64,000 nucleotides of DNA, from contig NZ_CANKWH010000006.1 in NCBI RefSeq assembly GCF_947487305.1, forward strand, positions 124,001-188,000, written 5' to 3'. Of the stretch, positions 1-8,988 are shown in pieces. Positions within the stretch are counted from its first letter, which is position 1, and every line of letters begins with the position of its first letter. The DNA is from an uncultured Paracoccus sp. Lineage in GTDB: Bacteria; Pseudomonadota; Alphaproteobacteria; Rhodobacterales; Rhodobacteraceae. Both the position numbers and the translations under genes were made by a program. The notes under the pieces were generated by a model that had not been told where the DNA came from, made no database searches, and saw nothing but the letters and a program-made list of their open reading frames with translations.

Positions 1-91
1 CCATGATCTTCGCGGTCAGGTCGAAATAGTTGTTGTCCTCGTCGAACCAGAGTTCGATCAGTTGGTCAACTTTGCGCATATCGATCAGCAT
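1..91 (-). CDS. Partial N-terminus, possibly nicotinate-nucleotide pyrophosphorylase (NadC/ModD)-like
   Basis: Only the first 30 residues are in the window; the gene runs off the left edge. The start at 91 follows a good ribosome binding site (AAAGGAA) on the minus strand. It lies 54 bp downstream of the TRAP permease gene, in the same direction, so it is probably the last gene of that operon. The visible end contains Glu-Asp, then Phe-Asp-Leu-Thr, which resembles the N-terminal ED..GDLT segment of quinolinate phosphoribosyltransferases and ModD proteins. An enzyme acting on a pyridine carboxylate would suit the nicotinate island, but 30 residues are too few for a firm call. Confidence 0.35.
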   Translation of the reverse strand, partial: MLIDMRKVDQLIELWFDEDNNYFDLTAKIM

Positions 92-145
92 GGCGTTCCT
101 TTTCTGACGTGTTGTAGAGATGAGTGGTTGCAGGGTGCCCCGGCC

Positions 146-2047
146 TCAGGCGGCCGGAAGCTGGATGCGCTTCTGGCGCAGCCGGAGAGTGACGAAGGCG
201 GCAAGCGCCAGACCGGCGATCTTGGCCTCGATCCAGGGCGACAGCAGGCAGATGCCGGCGAGGATGGCGAGCCAGCCCCAGACCCGCGTGGTCCGCCGCG
301 CCGTTTCCGCGCCGATGGCGATGATGATGCAGCCCATGATCACACTCAGCGCCTGCATGGCATCGCCGGTCGAGGCCCAGGGTTGCAGCACGCCCGGATT
401 GGCGATGAAGGCGAAGGGCATGATGAAGGCGGTCACGGCCAGCTGCATCGCCTCGAGCGAGATCTTGATCGGGTTGGCATCGGCAATCGCCGCCGCTGCG
501 AAACTGGCCACCGCGACCGGGGGCGTCATCGCCGAAAGCACCGCGTAATAGAGGATGAACATGTGCACCGACATCAGCGGCAGTCCCAACTCGTTCACCA
601 GTGTCGGCCCGACCAGAACCGCCGCCAGCACATAGGCCGAGGGGGTGGGCATGCCGAGGCCGAGGATGATCGTCACCAGCGCCGACAGCAGCAGGATCAT
701 GAAGGTGCTGTCACCGACCATGCCAAAGGCCAGAACCGAGAATTTCGACGCCAGCCCGGTCATGGTGATGCCGCCGACCACCAGCCCCGCCGCCGCACAG
801 GCACCGGTGACGCCGATCATGCGGATCGTGGTTTCGCTGAGCACCTCGATGGTCGGCACCAGCGTCAGCCGGGTCGAGCGGCGGGCCAGCGCCACGATCC
901 AGACCATGGCCGAGGCGGCGACGGCGGTGAGGCTGGGTGAATAGTGCATCACCAGCATTGCGGTCATGCCCACGAGCGGGATCAGATAGGGCCATCCCGA
1001 GATCATCACATCGCGCAGCTTGGGCACATCGGCCTCGTCCAGCGGCTTCAGACCAAGCGTGGTCGAGCGCATATGCACCTGGATGTAGATGCCGATGTAA
1101 TAGACCACCGCCGGAACGATCGCTGCAAAGCAGATCGCCAGGTAATCGAGTCCGGTGACTTCGGCCATGATGAAGGCGGCCGAACCCATCACCGGCGGCA
1201 GAAGGCTGCCCCCGGTCGAGGCCGCGACCTCGGTGCCGGCGGCCATTTCGGCGCGGTAGCCCAGCTTCTTCATCATCGGAATGGTGATCGAGCCGGTCGC
1301 CACCACATCCGAGGTTGGGCTGCCCGACATGGTGCCGAAGAGCGCCGAGGACACCACCGCGACCTTGGCCGGGCCGCCGGGCGAGCGCCCGGTCAGGGCC
1401 GAGGACAGGCCGAAGAAGAAGGCCCCGCCGCCGGCGCGCTCGAGAATGGTGCCGAAGAGCACGAAGAGAAACGCATAGGTCGCGGCGACACGCACCGGCG
1501 CACCGAACAGCCCGTCCGAGGTATAGACGTTGATATCGACGAAATGCTGCAGCGAGATATAGCCATGCGCCATCGGACCGCTGAGCAGATGCCCGAAGAG
1601 GTTATAGGTGATGAAGCTGAGCACCAGCAGCATCAGGAACAGCCCCACCGTGCGGCGGGTGATCTCGAGCGTCAGCAGGATCATGATCCCGGCGAACAGG
1701 AACTGGTGCCAGCTGAGCGGGGTCAGCAGCGACACCCGCTCGGCCGTGACCGAGATGTTCATGATGAAATAGACCGCCGAGGCCGCCGCCGCCGCCGACA
1801 GGATCCAGTCGAGCCAGGAGGCGTGCCTGGGGTTCGAGCGCGGGCTCGCCGCAACCAGCAGGAAGGACGGCACGAGGATCAGCGACAGGAAGATGATGGT
1901 CATGGCGAGGGAATCGACCCGCATCCAGGTCGCGGCCGAGATGACCCAGACCGCGACCCCGGCGCAGTAGAGCGTCATCGGCCAGACCATCCAGCCCTGC
2001 GGGCGGCGCCGGAAGCTGGTGTCGAACAGATATGCCAGAAACTGCAT
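146..2047 (-). CDS. TRAP transporter permease, DctQM fusion (4TM/12TM, TAXI type)
   Basis: This 633-residue integral membrane protein has about four N-terminal helices (the DctQ-like part) followed by a long DctM-like permease domain. The latter includes a conserved Gly-rich segment near residues 225-260 (FGTMSGSPTSDV) and a second repeat near residues 470-490 (LGLGMPTPSAYV). Such fusions are typical of TRAP systems that use TAXI-family binding proteins, and a TAXI protein is encoded 94 bp upstream in the same direction. It would use an ion gradient to import the bound solute across the inner membrane. Because it shares the regulatory box of the nicotinate island, nicotinate or a related pyridine acid is the likely cargo; that is inference. 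Confidence 0.93.
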   Translation of the reverse strand: MQFLAYLFDTSFRRRPQGWMVWPMTLYCAGVAVWVISAATWMRVDSLAMTIIFLSLILVPSFLLVAASPRSNPRHASWLDWILSAAAAASAVYFIMNISVTAERVSLLTPLSWHQFLFAGIMILLTLEITRRTVGLFLMLLVLSFITYNLFGHLLSGPMAHGYISLQHFVDINVYTSDGLFGAPVRVAATYAFLFVLFGTILERAGGGAFFFGLSSALTGRSPGGPAKVAVVSSALFGTMSGSPTSDVVATGSITIPMMKKLGYRAEMAAGTEVAASTGGSLLPPVMGSAAFIMAEVTGLDYLAICFAAIVPAVVYYIGIYIQVHMRSTTLGLKPLDEADVPKLRDVMISGWPYLIPLVGMTAMLVMHYSPSLTAVAASAMVWIVALARRSTRLTLVPTIEVLSETTIRMIGVTGACAAAGLVVGGITMTGLASKFSVLAFGMVGDSTFMILLLSALVTIILGLGMPTPSAYVLAAVLVGPTLVNELGLPLMSVHMFILYYAVLSAMTPPVAVASFAAAAIADANPIKISLEAMQLAVTAFIMPFAFIANPGVLQPWASTGDAMQALSVIMGCIIIAIGAETARRTTRVWGWLAILAGICLLSPWIEAKIAGLALAAFVTLRLRQKRIQLPAA

Positions 2048-2141
2048 GGAATCCCTTCACGTCTTGCGCTTCATGAAGCAGCCGTCCCCTTCCGGCAAGG
2101 AAGGGGTGGCAAGGCTCGTAGTGGCTTTGTGGCGCAGTGGA

Positions 2142-3110
2142 TCAGTTTGCGGCGTAGATCTCGGCAACGCCCGGCACATAGTCGATGACATCCAGCGAGG
2201 CCGCGAATTCGGGCGTGAAGCCGCCCATTTCGGCATGGACCTCGGCAATCTTCTCGGGATGGTTCTTGATCGCGCGGGCGATCAGCTCGATCACTTCGGG
2301 CTTGGCGTCGTTGGCGGCAACGATGGCGGCGCGGGCACCAAATGTCTGCACGTCCTGTTCCAGCCATTCATAGGAGCCGGCCGGGATGGTGACGATCTGC
2401 GAGCCGTATTCGCTGGCCATCTCGGCGCTGACCTCGGGCGGCACCGACAGAAGCGTCATCGGGTTGGCCTGGGCAATGGCCTCGATCGCCGAGGTGCCGA
2501 TGAAGGTGGCGTTCACCCACATGTCGGCCCGGCCGTCGGTCATGATCTCCTGCGCGCCGCTGCTGCCCTCGAACTGCACCGAGCCGCCATCCTTCTTGAT
2601 CTGGTCATAGGTCACGCCGACCTTTTCCAGCGACTTTTCCAGCAGGATCGCCGGCAGGATGCCGCGACGGTTCGACACAAGATTCAGCGGTGCGCCCTTG
2701 TCCTTCAGGTCGGCGATCGAGCTGAGCCCGTATTTCTCGGCAAAGGACTTGGAGATCAGGAAATGCATCGGCGCCTTGTCATACATCAGCGCCACCGCCC
2801 CGATCCCTTCGACCGGCTCGGTAAAGGGCGCCTCGCCCTTGGCCGCGATCAGCGCCTCGCCGACATGGACGATGCCGATGTCGCAGCCGCCGGCCTTGAT
2901 CTGGGCGATATTGGCAAAGCCGCCCGAGGATGTCTGATAGGTGACGGTCGAGGACGGATCCTCGGCCCGCACCGCAGCATCGAGGCCGACGCCGATCAGG
3001 CTCCAGAGCCCGCCGGGCGATGCCCCGCAGAGCGTGATGTTCGCAGCCGAAGCGGTGGTGGCACTGAGCCCCGCCGCACCGATCAGTGCCGTGGCGAATA
3101 CAGCCTTCAT
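2142..3110 (-). CDS. TAXI family TRAP transporter solute-binding protein
   Basis: A 322-residue periplasmic protein that captures the ligand for the adjacent fused permease. The first 22 residues form a signal peptide with an Ala-Ser-Ala-type cleavage region. The mature part opens with NITLCGASPGGLWSLIG, the usual TAXI N-terminal strand and glycine loop. The start at 3110 was preferred over an upstream in-frame ATG at 3176 because it has a strong AGGAGG site and begins the signal peptide directly. It is the first gene of the operon. Its upstream region carries one copy of the island's regulatory box and a separate set of direct repeats. Confidence 0.92.
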   Translation of the reverse strand: MKAVFATALIGAAGLSATTASAANITLCGASPGGLWSLIGVGLDAAVRAEDPSSTVTYQTSSGGFANIAQIKAGGCDIGIVHVGEALIAAKGEAPFTEPVEGIGAVALMYDKAPMHFLISKSFAEKYGLSSIADLKDKGAPLNLVSNRRGILPAILLEKSLEKVGVTYDQIKKDGGSVQFEGSSGAQEIMTDGRADMWVNATFIGTSAIEAIAQANPMTLLSVPPEVSAEMASEYGSQIVTIPAGSYEWLEQDVQTFGARAAIVAANDAKPEVIELIARAIKNHPEKIAEVHAEMGGFTPEFAASLDVIDYVPGVAEIYAAN

Positions 3111-3255
3111 AACGTCCTCCTCCTGACGGAATGCGCTTTTGTTCCGGGCATCATCGCGCCCTGTCCGGCCCGTCACATGACCGGCGGATTATCTTGGTTC
3201 TCTGCGATTTTTGCGAATTTACGAGTCTCTTCCCGGTTTGATGGAACCACTAAAC

Positions 3256-3273
3256 TCGTTAGTACGCAAGTAA
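3256..3273 (-). promoter_or_regulatory. Island regulatory box A (putative MarR operator)
   Basis: TCGTTAGTACGCAAGTAA matches the consensus TYGTTRGTATRCAAACGA shared by seven sites in this island. It lies 146 bp upstream of the TAXI binding-protein start. It is the most degenerate copy in its right half, and the exact -10/-35 elements around it could not be fixed. Confidence 0.55.
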
Positions 3274-3274
3274 T

Positions 3275-3319
3275 TTTTCGAACCGTTTTACAGATTTTCG
3301 AACCGTTCGGTATGGTTCG
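3275..3319. repeat. 13-bp direct repeat plus inverted half-site in the TRAP promoter region
   Basis: TTTTCGAACCGTT occurs at 3275-3287 and again at 3295-3307, a 20-bp period (about two helical turns). The CGAACC core at 3299-3304 also pairs as an inverted repeat with GGTTCG at 3314-3319. This spacing suits a DNA-binding protein contacting one face of the helix, so a second regulator besides the MarR protein may act here. Confidence 0.5.
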
Positions 3320-3679
3320 CCGCAGGGTTGTGGAAGGCGGAAATTCCTGGCCTCTCCGGGCTGTTGATGGGGTCGTCCGGGACGCTGCCGCCGCCGTGAC
3401 TCAGGGAACCGCCGCTTCGCCGGTTGGCGTCACCTGGCGGACGGCTGGTCGTATCACCCGTACTGCATTCATTTGACAGCAGGTTTTGAAAACGGACGGG
3501 GGCGCGGTGGCGCGGTGCCGCAGGCGGGACCGCGCGGGGCGGCCCGTGGCCGAGCCGTCCGGGGCGCGGTGGCCTGTGCCTTGGCGCCTTGCGGCTGCCG
3601 GTTCGGCGGGCGGGCAGGGGTGATTTCCACTTGAAGCTGCGCCGGAGGTGATGACCCGGCTTCCGGCCATCCGCCAGGC

Positions 3680-6600
3680 TCAGCGCCAGGCGGGCAGATC
3701 CGGGGCGAATCTGGCGCGCAGATACTGCGTCAGTTCGGCGATCTGGGTATCGCTCAGCTCCGGGGCGAAGGCCGGCATGTCACGCAGGTTCAGCGACAGC
3801 GGCGCCTCGATGCCCTCGCGGATGACGGTGGCGAGCCCGTCGGGGCGCGGCGCGCGGATCGCGGTGGACAGCGTGAGCGGCAGTTGCGCGGCGGTTTCCG
3901 CGCCCGGCAGGCCGGGCTCGTGACAGCTGGCGCAGGCGGCGCGGAAGATCTGCGATCCCTGTCCCGGTAGGGGGCGGCCCTCGCTGAGCAGCGGGGCCTC
4001 GGTGGGCGTCAGCAGCGAGGCGAGATAGGTTGACATGGCCCGCAGATCCGCATCGGCGGCGCCCTGGAGGCTGTGGACCACCTCGCCCATCGGGCCGGAG
4101 GCGCTGGCAATGCCCGGCGCATGACCGTTGCGCAGATAGCCATAGAGGCTGTCCTCGGTCCAGCCGCGCTTGCCGGCGGCGGTGCCGGCCAGCGCGGGCG
4201 CCCACCAGCCATCGACCAGCGCACCGGAATAGGCCGCGGCGCCGGTCTTTTCCGCCCCCAGCGGATTGCGCGGGCTGTGGCAGGCGCTGCAATGGCCGGC
4301 ACCCTCGACCAGAGAGCGGCCGCGATTCCACGCCTCGGATTGCGCCGGGTCGTCCTGCAGCGGTTCCGGGTCGTGAAACATCAGGTTCCAGACTGCATTG
4401 ACCGGCCGCAGGTTCACCGGCGCAAGCATGGCCGAGCGCGGGGTTTCGGAGGCCACCGCCGGCAGGGTCTGCAGATAGGCATAGAGCGCATACATGTCTT
4501 CGTCACGGATCCTGGCGAAGGCGGTATAGGGAAAGGCCGGATAGAGGTTCTTGCCATCGCGGCTGATGCCGTGGCGCATCGCACGCTCGAAGGCGGCATA
4601 GCTCCACAGCCCGAGACCGGTTTCGGGGTCCGGGGTCAGGTTGGTCGAATAGACCGTGCCGAAGGGCGTCTGCATCGGCCGCCCGCCGGCATTGGCGGTG
4701 CCGCCCTCGGCGGTGTGGCAGACGGCGCAATCGCCCACCGCGAAAACCTGCCGCCCGGCCTCGATCGTCTCGGCCGAGAAGGTTTCGGCGGCAGGCGCGC
4801 GCAGGGGGGGAATGCCGGAGTGCAGCGGCAGGGCCAGCGCGCCAAAGGTCAGCGCCCCGCCGATGGCACTGGCCACAGCCAGCGGACGGCGGGTCACGAC
4901 GTCGCGCAGCCGGGCGATGGGGCTTGCCTTCGGGGCGAGGGGCAGCAGCGCGGCAGCGCGGGGCGGGTCCGGCTCGGCCAGGGCCGCGCGCACCTTTTCC
5001 GGGGTGAAGGGCGCCTCGCGCAGGCGGATGCCGGTGGCGTCGAAGATCGCATTGGCAATGGCCGCCGCCGCCGGAACCGCCGCGCTTTCGCCGACACCAA
5101 GCGCCGGGGCCTCGGGCCGCTCGATCAGCAGGGTGCCGATCTCGGGCACCTCGTCGAAGGTCTGGATCGGATAGCTGGCCCAGCTTTTCGGCGTGGGCGA
5201 GATCTGATCGAAGGTCACTTCTTCTCGCAGCGCGCGGCTGGCGGTCTGGATGACGTTGCCGTGGATCTGGGCGCGCACGCCATCGGGGTTGATGACCAGC
5301 CCCTGATCCTGACCGACAAAGACCCGGGTCAGCGTAACTTCGCCGGTTTCGGTATCGACCACGACATCGCAGACCCAGGCCGCCGCTGCCGCCGCCGTGC
5401 CGGGGAAGGGGCCGTGGACATAGGTGGCGAAGGCAAAGCCCTGACCATAGGCCATGCGCCCCTGCCGCCGGAAGCGGGGGCCGTCCCGTTCCTGCCAGCC
5501 ACCGGCCTCGGCGGTGCGGCGCACCAGATCGGCCTCGTTCGGATCGTCCAGATGGCGGATGCGGAAGGCGACCGGGTCCTCGCCCGCCTCAAAGGCCAGC
5601 TCGTCGACAAAGCTCTCATGCGCGAAGGTGTTGGGCAGGGCCGAGACCCCGCGCATCCACGCCGCCCGCACCATCGGCGCGATGTCATGGCAGGTGATGC
5701 GCTTGTTGGGCACGCGATAGGGCGGAACGATGGTGCGGTCGCCCATCATCGCGTGATGCGGCGCGGGCGAGATCCGTCCGGTCAGCAATAGCGCCAGATT
5801 GGGGCCACGGTTCGAGGGATACCAGCTGTCCAGCGCATAGGCACCCAGATCGCCATTGGCACCGATGCCGCCCTTGACCTCCATCAGCTGCGCCGCGCCC
5901 TTGGGTTCCCACAGATGTTCCTGCGCCCGCGTCAGCTGCACCCTGACCGGCCGGCCCACCGCGCGCGCCATCAGCAGCGCATCGCCGCAGACATCATCGG
6001 CGCAGTTCCTGCCATAGCAGCCGGCGGCCTGAAGCCGGCGCAGATCGATGGCATCCGGCGCCAGTCCGACCAGCAGCGCCAGATCGTCGCGCAGCATATG
6101 CGGGTTCTGCGTCCCGCTCCAGACGATCGGCTGACCGGCATTCCAGTCGGCGACGGCGCAGGAGGGGCCGATCGAGCCATGCAGGTGATAGGGCCAGAGA
6201 TAGGTCCGCTCCAGCCGGATGCCGCACTGCTCATACCCCCGGTCGAAATCGCCGCTGGCGTCCAGAAGGCGCGGGGTCGAGGGAAAGTCCTTCAGCGTCT
6301 GTTTCAGATCGCCCATGTCCGGCAGGGGTGGCGGAATGCGCCAATGGGCGATCAGCGTCTCGGCAAGGACCTGCGCCTGCTCGGGGCTTTCCGCCACCAC
6401 GCCCAGAAAATCCCCCTCGCGGACGATGGCGACAAGACCGGGCAGCCCGGCGACCGAGTCCTCGTCGACGCCGACAAGGCTCTGGCCGATGAACGCGCCG
6501 CTGTCGCGCCCGGCATAGGGCGGGCGGATGACATGGCCATGCAACATGCCCTCGATGCGCAGATCGTGGATATAGGTGAAGGCGCCCGTCACCTTGGCCG

Positions 6601-7117
6601 GCAGATCGCGGCGTCCGACCGGCTGGCCGACGATGCGGTAATCACGCGGCGATTTCAGCGGCACATCGGGATCCAGCGGCAGCGCGAGATCAAGCCCGCC
6701 GACCAGCCCGGCATAATCCAGCACCATGTCGCGCCAGCGGACCGTGCCGTCGGTCAGCACCAGTTCGTCCCGCGCGGCGTTCAGCCGCTGCGAGGCCCGA
6801 TCCTTGAGCACCTGCCGCAACTGCGCCGCGGCGGCGCGCAGTGGAAGGGCCGCGACCTGAATGGTTTCCGAGGCGATGGTCGCGCCCTGATCGGGGGTGC
6901 GGGCGGTATCGCCCAGAACCACGCCGACCCGGTCGAGCGGCAGGTCAAGTTCTTCCGCGATGATCTGGGCCAGCGCCGTCTCGATGCCGGTTCCCAGATC
7001 GACATGGCCGTTGAAGCCGGTGGCGATGCCATCGCCATCAAGCTGCAGGAAGGTGATGCGGCCCTCGGGCCGGTCCTCATAGACCGAGATCCGCCCCGCC
7101 GGTGCCGCGTCAGCCAT
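3680..7117 (-). CDS. nicB: Nicotinate hydroxylase large subunit: molybdopterin domain fused to tri-haem cytochrome c
   Basis: At 1145 residues this is the catalytic subunit of a xanthine-oxidase-family molybdenum hydroxylase. Residues 1 to about 720 are the molybdopterin-cytosine-dinucleotide domains, with the catalytic-loop motif GVGE near residue 677. A single membrane helix follows near residues 746-766. Three CxxCH haem motifs follow near residues 796 (CAVCH), 942 (CSACH) and 1061 (CASCH). This architecture and length match NicB of Pseudomonas putida, which hydroxylates nicotinate at C6 and passes electrons to the respiratory chain through its cytochrome tail. The start overlaps the small-subunit stop by 8 bp. 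The nicotinate assignment rests mainly on the neighbouring reductase and enamidase. Confidence 0.85.
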   Translation of the reverse strand: MADAAPAGRISVYEDRPEGRITFLQLDGDGIATGFNGHVDLGTGIETALAQIIAEELDLPLDRVGVVLGDTARTPDQGATIASETIQVAALPLRAAAAQLRQVLKDRASQRLNAARDELVLTDGTVRWRDMVLDYAGLVGGLDLALPLDPDVPLKSPRDYRIVGQPVGRRDLPAKVTGAFTYIHDLRIEGMLHGHVIRPPYAGRDSGAFIGQSLVGVDEDSVAGLPGLVAIVREGDFLGVVAESPEQAQVLAETLIAHWRIPPPLPDMGDLKQTLKDFPSTPRLLDASGDFDRGYEQCGIRLERTYLWPYHLHGSIGPSCAVADWNAGQPIVWSGTQNPHMLRDDLALLVGLAPDAIDLRRLQAAGCYGRNCADDVCGDALLMARAVGRPVRVQLTRAQEHLWEPKGAAQLMEVKGGIGANGDLGAYALDSWYPSNRGPNLALLLTGRISPAPHHAMMGDRTIVPPYRVPNKRITCHDIAPMVRAAWMRGVSALPNTFAHESFVDELAFEAGEDPVAFRIRHLDDPNEADLVRRTAEAGGWQERDGPRFRRQGRMAYGQGFAFATYVHGPFPGTAAAAAAWVCDVVVDTETGEVTLTRVFVGQDQGLVINPDGVRAQIHGNVIQTASRALREEVTFDQISPTPKSWASYPIQTFDEVPEIGTLLIERPEAPALGVGESAAVPAAAAIANAIFDATGIRLREAPFTPEKVRAALAEPDPPRAAALLPLAPKASPIARLRDVVTRRPLAVASAIGGALTFGALALPLHSGIPPLRAPAAETFSAETIEAGRQVFAVGDCAVCHTAEGGTANAGGRPMQTPFGTVYSTNLTPDPETGLGLWSYAAFERAMRHGISRDGKNLYPAFPYTAFARIRDEDMYALYAYLQTLPAVASETPRSAMLAPVNLRPVNAVWNLMFHDPEPLQDDPAQSEAWNRGRSLVEGAGHCSACHSPRNPLGAEKTGAAAYSGALVDGWWAPALAGTAAGKRGWTEDSLYGYLRNGHAPGIASASGPMGEVVHSLQGAADADLRAMSTYLASLLTPTEAPLLSEGRPLPGQGSQIFRAACASCHEPGLPGAETAAQLPLTLSTAIRAPRPDGLATVIREGIEAPLSLNLRDMPAFAPELSDTQIAELTQYLRARFAPDLPAWR

Positions 7118-7598
7118 GCGCGGCCTCGTCATTCCTCAGCAGGATGGCCGCGCGCTGGATGGCGGCGATGATTTCCTGATGCGCGCCGCAGCGGCACAGA
7201 TTGTCGCGCATCGCCTGACGGATCTCGGCCTCGCCTGGCGCGGGATTGCCGGCGAGCAGGGCGCAGGCCGTCATCACCATGCCGTTCAGGCAATAGCCGC
7301 ATTGCGCGCCCTGGCAGTCGATGAAGGCCTGCTGCACCGGATGCAGACGCCCGGTTTCCCGATCGGCCAGCCCCTCCAGCGTGCTGACCCGGCGACCGGC
7401 GACCCGCGCCGCCCGCATCACGCAGGCGCGCGCCGGGGCCTGATCGACCAGCACCGTGCAGGCGCCGCATTGCGCCAGCCCGCAACCATATTTCGGCCCG
7501 TTCAGCCCCAGATCGTCGCGCAGGACCTGCAGCAGCGTCCGGTGCCGGTCGACCCGGACATGGGCAGGCCGGCCGTTCAGCTCGAAACTCAACTCCAT
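7110..7598 (-). CDS. nicA: Nicotinate hydroxylase small subunit, two [2Fe-2S] clusters
   Basis: A 162-residue iron-sulfur subunit of a molybdenum hydroxylase. The N-terminal plant-ferredoxin-type cluster is held by C39, C44, C47 and C59. The C-terminal cluster is held by C100, C103, C135 and C137 (QCGYC and CRC motifs). Length and layout fit NicA/IorA-type subunits. It transfers electrons from the molybdenum centre of its partner to the haem tail. The ATG at 7598 was chosen over an in-frame TTG at 7622 because of the AAGGGGGG ribosome binding site just upstream. It is the first gene of a two-gene operon with the large subunit and has its own regulatory box. Confidence 0.9.
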   Translation of the reverse strand: MELSFELNGRPAHVRVDRHRTLLQVLRDDLGLNGPKYGCGLAQCGACTVLVDQAPARACVMRAARVAGRRVSTLEGLADRETGRLHPVQQAFIDCQGAQCGYCLNGMVMTACALLAGNPAPGEAEIRQAMRDNLCRCGAHQEIIAAIQRAAILLRNDEAAHG

Positions 7599-7641
7599 CG
7601 CGCTGCCCCCCTTGCGCTGCAACGATCAGTTTAGGTGATGT

Positions 7642-7659
7642 TTGCGTGCATACCAACGA
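7642..7659 (-). promoter_or_regulatory. Island regulatory box B (putative MarR operator)
   Basis: Read on the minus strand the site is TCGTTGGTATGCACGCAA, matching the left half of the shared consensus well and the right half weakly. It lies 44 bp upstream of the nicA-like start codon, so it can control the hydroxylase operon. Confidence 0.6.
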
Positions 7660-7685
7660 AAAGCGCGGTTGGCAGCAGCCCCGAC

Positions 7686-8885
7686 TCAGTGTCCCGTGAC
7701 GAGGGCGGGGATGCGGTCTGCCGGCGGGGTATTGCGGCTGCGCTGGCTGGTGACGCGGCCATCGATGATGGTCATGCCGACACCCGGCAGGTTGCCCAGC
7801 TGCACGCTTTCCAGAATGGTCTTGCCGGGGGCGTGCTGGGCGCGGTCCATCAGCACGAAATCGGCGCAATAGCCGATCTCGATCAGGCCCACATCCAGTT
7901 CGCGCTGGCGCGCGGTGTTGCCGGTGGCAAAGCAGAAGGCGGTTTCGGCCGCGACATTGCCGAGGCTCGACAGCATCGACACCATGCGTAGGATGCCAAG
8001 CGGCTGCACGCCCGAGCCTGCCGGCCCGTCGGTGCCCAGAATGATCTGATCAAGTTTGCCCAGTTCCCGCGCGGTATTCAGCGTCAGAAGCGCCGCGCGC
8101 TCATTGCCGTTATGGACGATCTCCAGCCCCTTCAGGCAGCTTTCGCAGAGGCAGACGATCTGGTCATCGGGCAGGGCCGAGTGCCCGCCATTGATATGGC
8201 CGACGACATCGGCGCCGGTTTCCAGCACCATGGCGGCATCGATCAGGCCCGAGCCGGGGATCGAGGGGCCGCCGGTATGAATGGTCGACTGGATGCCGTA
8301 TTTGCGCGCCCAGCTGACCATCTGATTGGCGGTCTTGCCATCCTTGACCGAGCCGAGGCCGACCTCGCCCAGAAACTTCACCCCGGCATCGGCCAGTTCC
8401 TTGAAGTCATGCTCTTCCATGCCATGCTCGATCACCGGGGCGCCGGCCAGAACCTTGACGCCCGAGGGGCGGAAATTCTCGTACCAGCGCTGCGCCGCGA
8501 TCGCCATGGCCTTAAGGCCGACGATATCCTTGGGCCGGCCGGGCATATGCACCTCGCCGGCCGAGATCATCGTGGTCACGCCGCCGTTCAGCGTCGAATC
8601 GATCCAGTTCAGCTGTTGCTGGCGCGGGGTGTAGTCACCGACGACCGGATGGATATGGCTGTCGATCAGCCCCGGAGCGAGGGTGACACCATTGGCATCG
8701 ATCAGCGTGGTCGCACCCTCGAGATCCAGATCGCGTTCGCGGCCGATGGCGGTGATCTTGCCGTCGATGGCGATGAGGCAATCCGCATCGGCAATCGGCG
8801 CCTCGATCTTGCCGGTCAGCAACAGGCCGATATTGCGAATGACAAGCTTGCGCGGGCCGTCGTCGGTTGGGGTGGTGGGGTCCAT
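7686..8885 (-). CDS. ena: Enamidase (amidohydrolase): 1,4,5,6-tetrahydro-6-oxonicotinate to 2-formylglutarate
   Basis: A 399-residue metal-dependent amidohydrolase. Visible metal-site residues are H77 and H79 (DSHIHP), E174 (GEVGLG), H203 (IHTGG), H230 (VGHINGG) and D286 (GTDGP). Recalled sequence features of Eubacterium barkeri enamidase match closely: RPKD after the second strand, GEVGLG, the HTGG(P/T)SIPG loop, HINGG, and SRNTPPA near the C-terminus. That enzyme opens the reduced pyridine ring of tetrahydro-oxonicotinate and deaminates the product. The start at 8885 was chosen over ATG 8912 because the N-terminus then aligns with the family's first strand. It is transcribed alone from its own boxed promoter. 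An isofunctional ring-opening amidase of slightly different specificity cannot be excluded. Confidence 0.88.
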   Translation of the reverse strand: MDPTTPTDDGPRKLVIRNIGLLLTGKIEAPIADADCLIAIDGKITAIGRERDLDLEGATTLIDANGVTLAPGLIDSHIHPVVGDYTPRQQQLNWIDSTLNGGVTTMISAGEVHMPGRPKDIVGLKAMAIAAQRWYENFRPSGVKVLAGAPVIEHGMEEHDFKELADAGVKFLGEVGLGSVKDGKTANQMVSWARKYGIQSTIHTGGPSIPGSGLIDAAMVLETGADVVGHINGGHSALPDDQIVCLCESCLKGLEIVHNGNERAALLTLNTARELGKLDQIILGTDGPAGSGVQPLGILRMVSMLSSLGNVAAETAFCFATGNTARQRELDVGLIEIGYCADFVLMDRAQHAPGKTILESVQLGNLPGVGMTIIDGRVTSQRSRNTPPADRIPALVTGH

Positions 8886-8922
8886 TGCCGATGCTCCTCC
8901 GATGGGCTTCAACCGTTGATTA

Positions 8923-8958
8923 TTGTTGGTATGCTAACGACAAACGGGACTCGATCAA
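8923..8958 (-). promoter_or_regulatory. Promoter of the enamidase gene with regulatory box C
   Basis: On the minus strand there is a -35 TTGATC (8953-8958), a 16-bp spacer and a -10 TAGCAT (8931-8936). Box C (8923-8940, TTGTTGGTATGCTAACGA on the plus strand) covers the whole -10 element. Blocking this site would shut off transcription, as expected for a repressor. Confidence 0.7.
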
Positions 8959-8988
8959 GATATTTGTTGCGGGTGGGCCGATCCGCGA

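Larger units (their letters stand above)
3111..3679. other. 569-bp intergenic region upstream of the TRAP operon
   Basis: No convincing gene is present. The stretch 3185-3320 is clearly AT-richer than its surroundings and holds the TRAP promoter region, one copy of the 18-bp island box and a 13-bp direct repeat. The part nearer the hydroxylase gene (3330-3679) is GC-rich with no recognisable signal. Confidence 0.7.

Noticed and set aside
62..940. A 292-codon plus-strand frame opposite the TRAP permease
   Set aside because: The composition is typical of an antisense shadow, and the minus-strand permease is certain.
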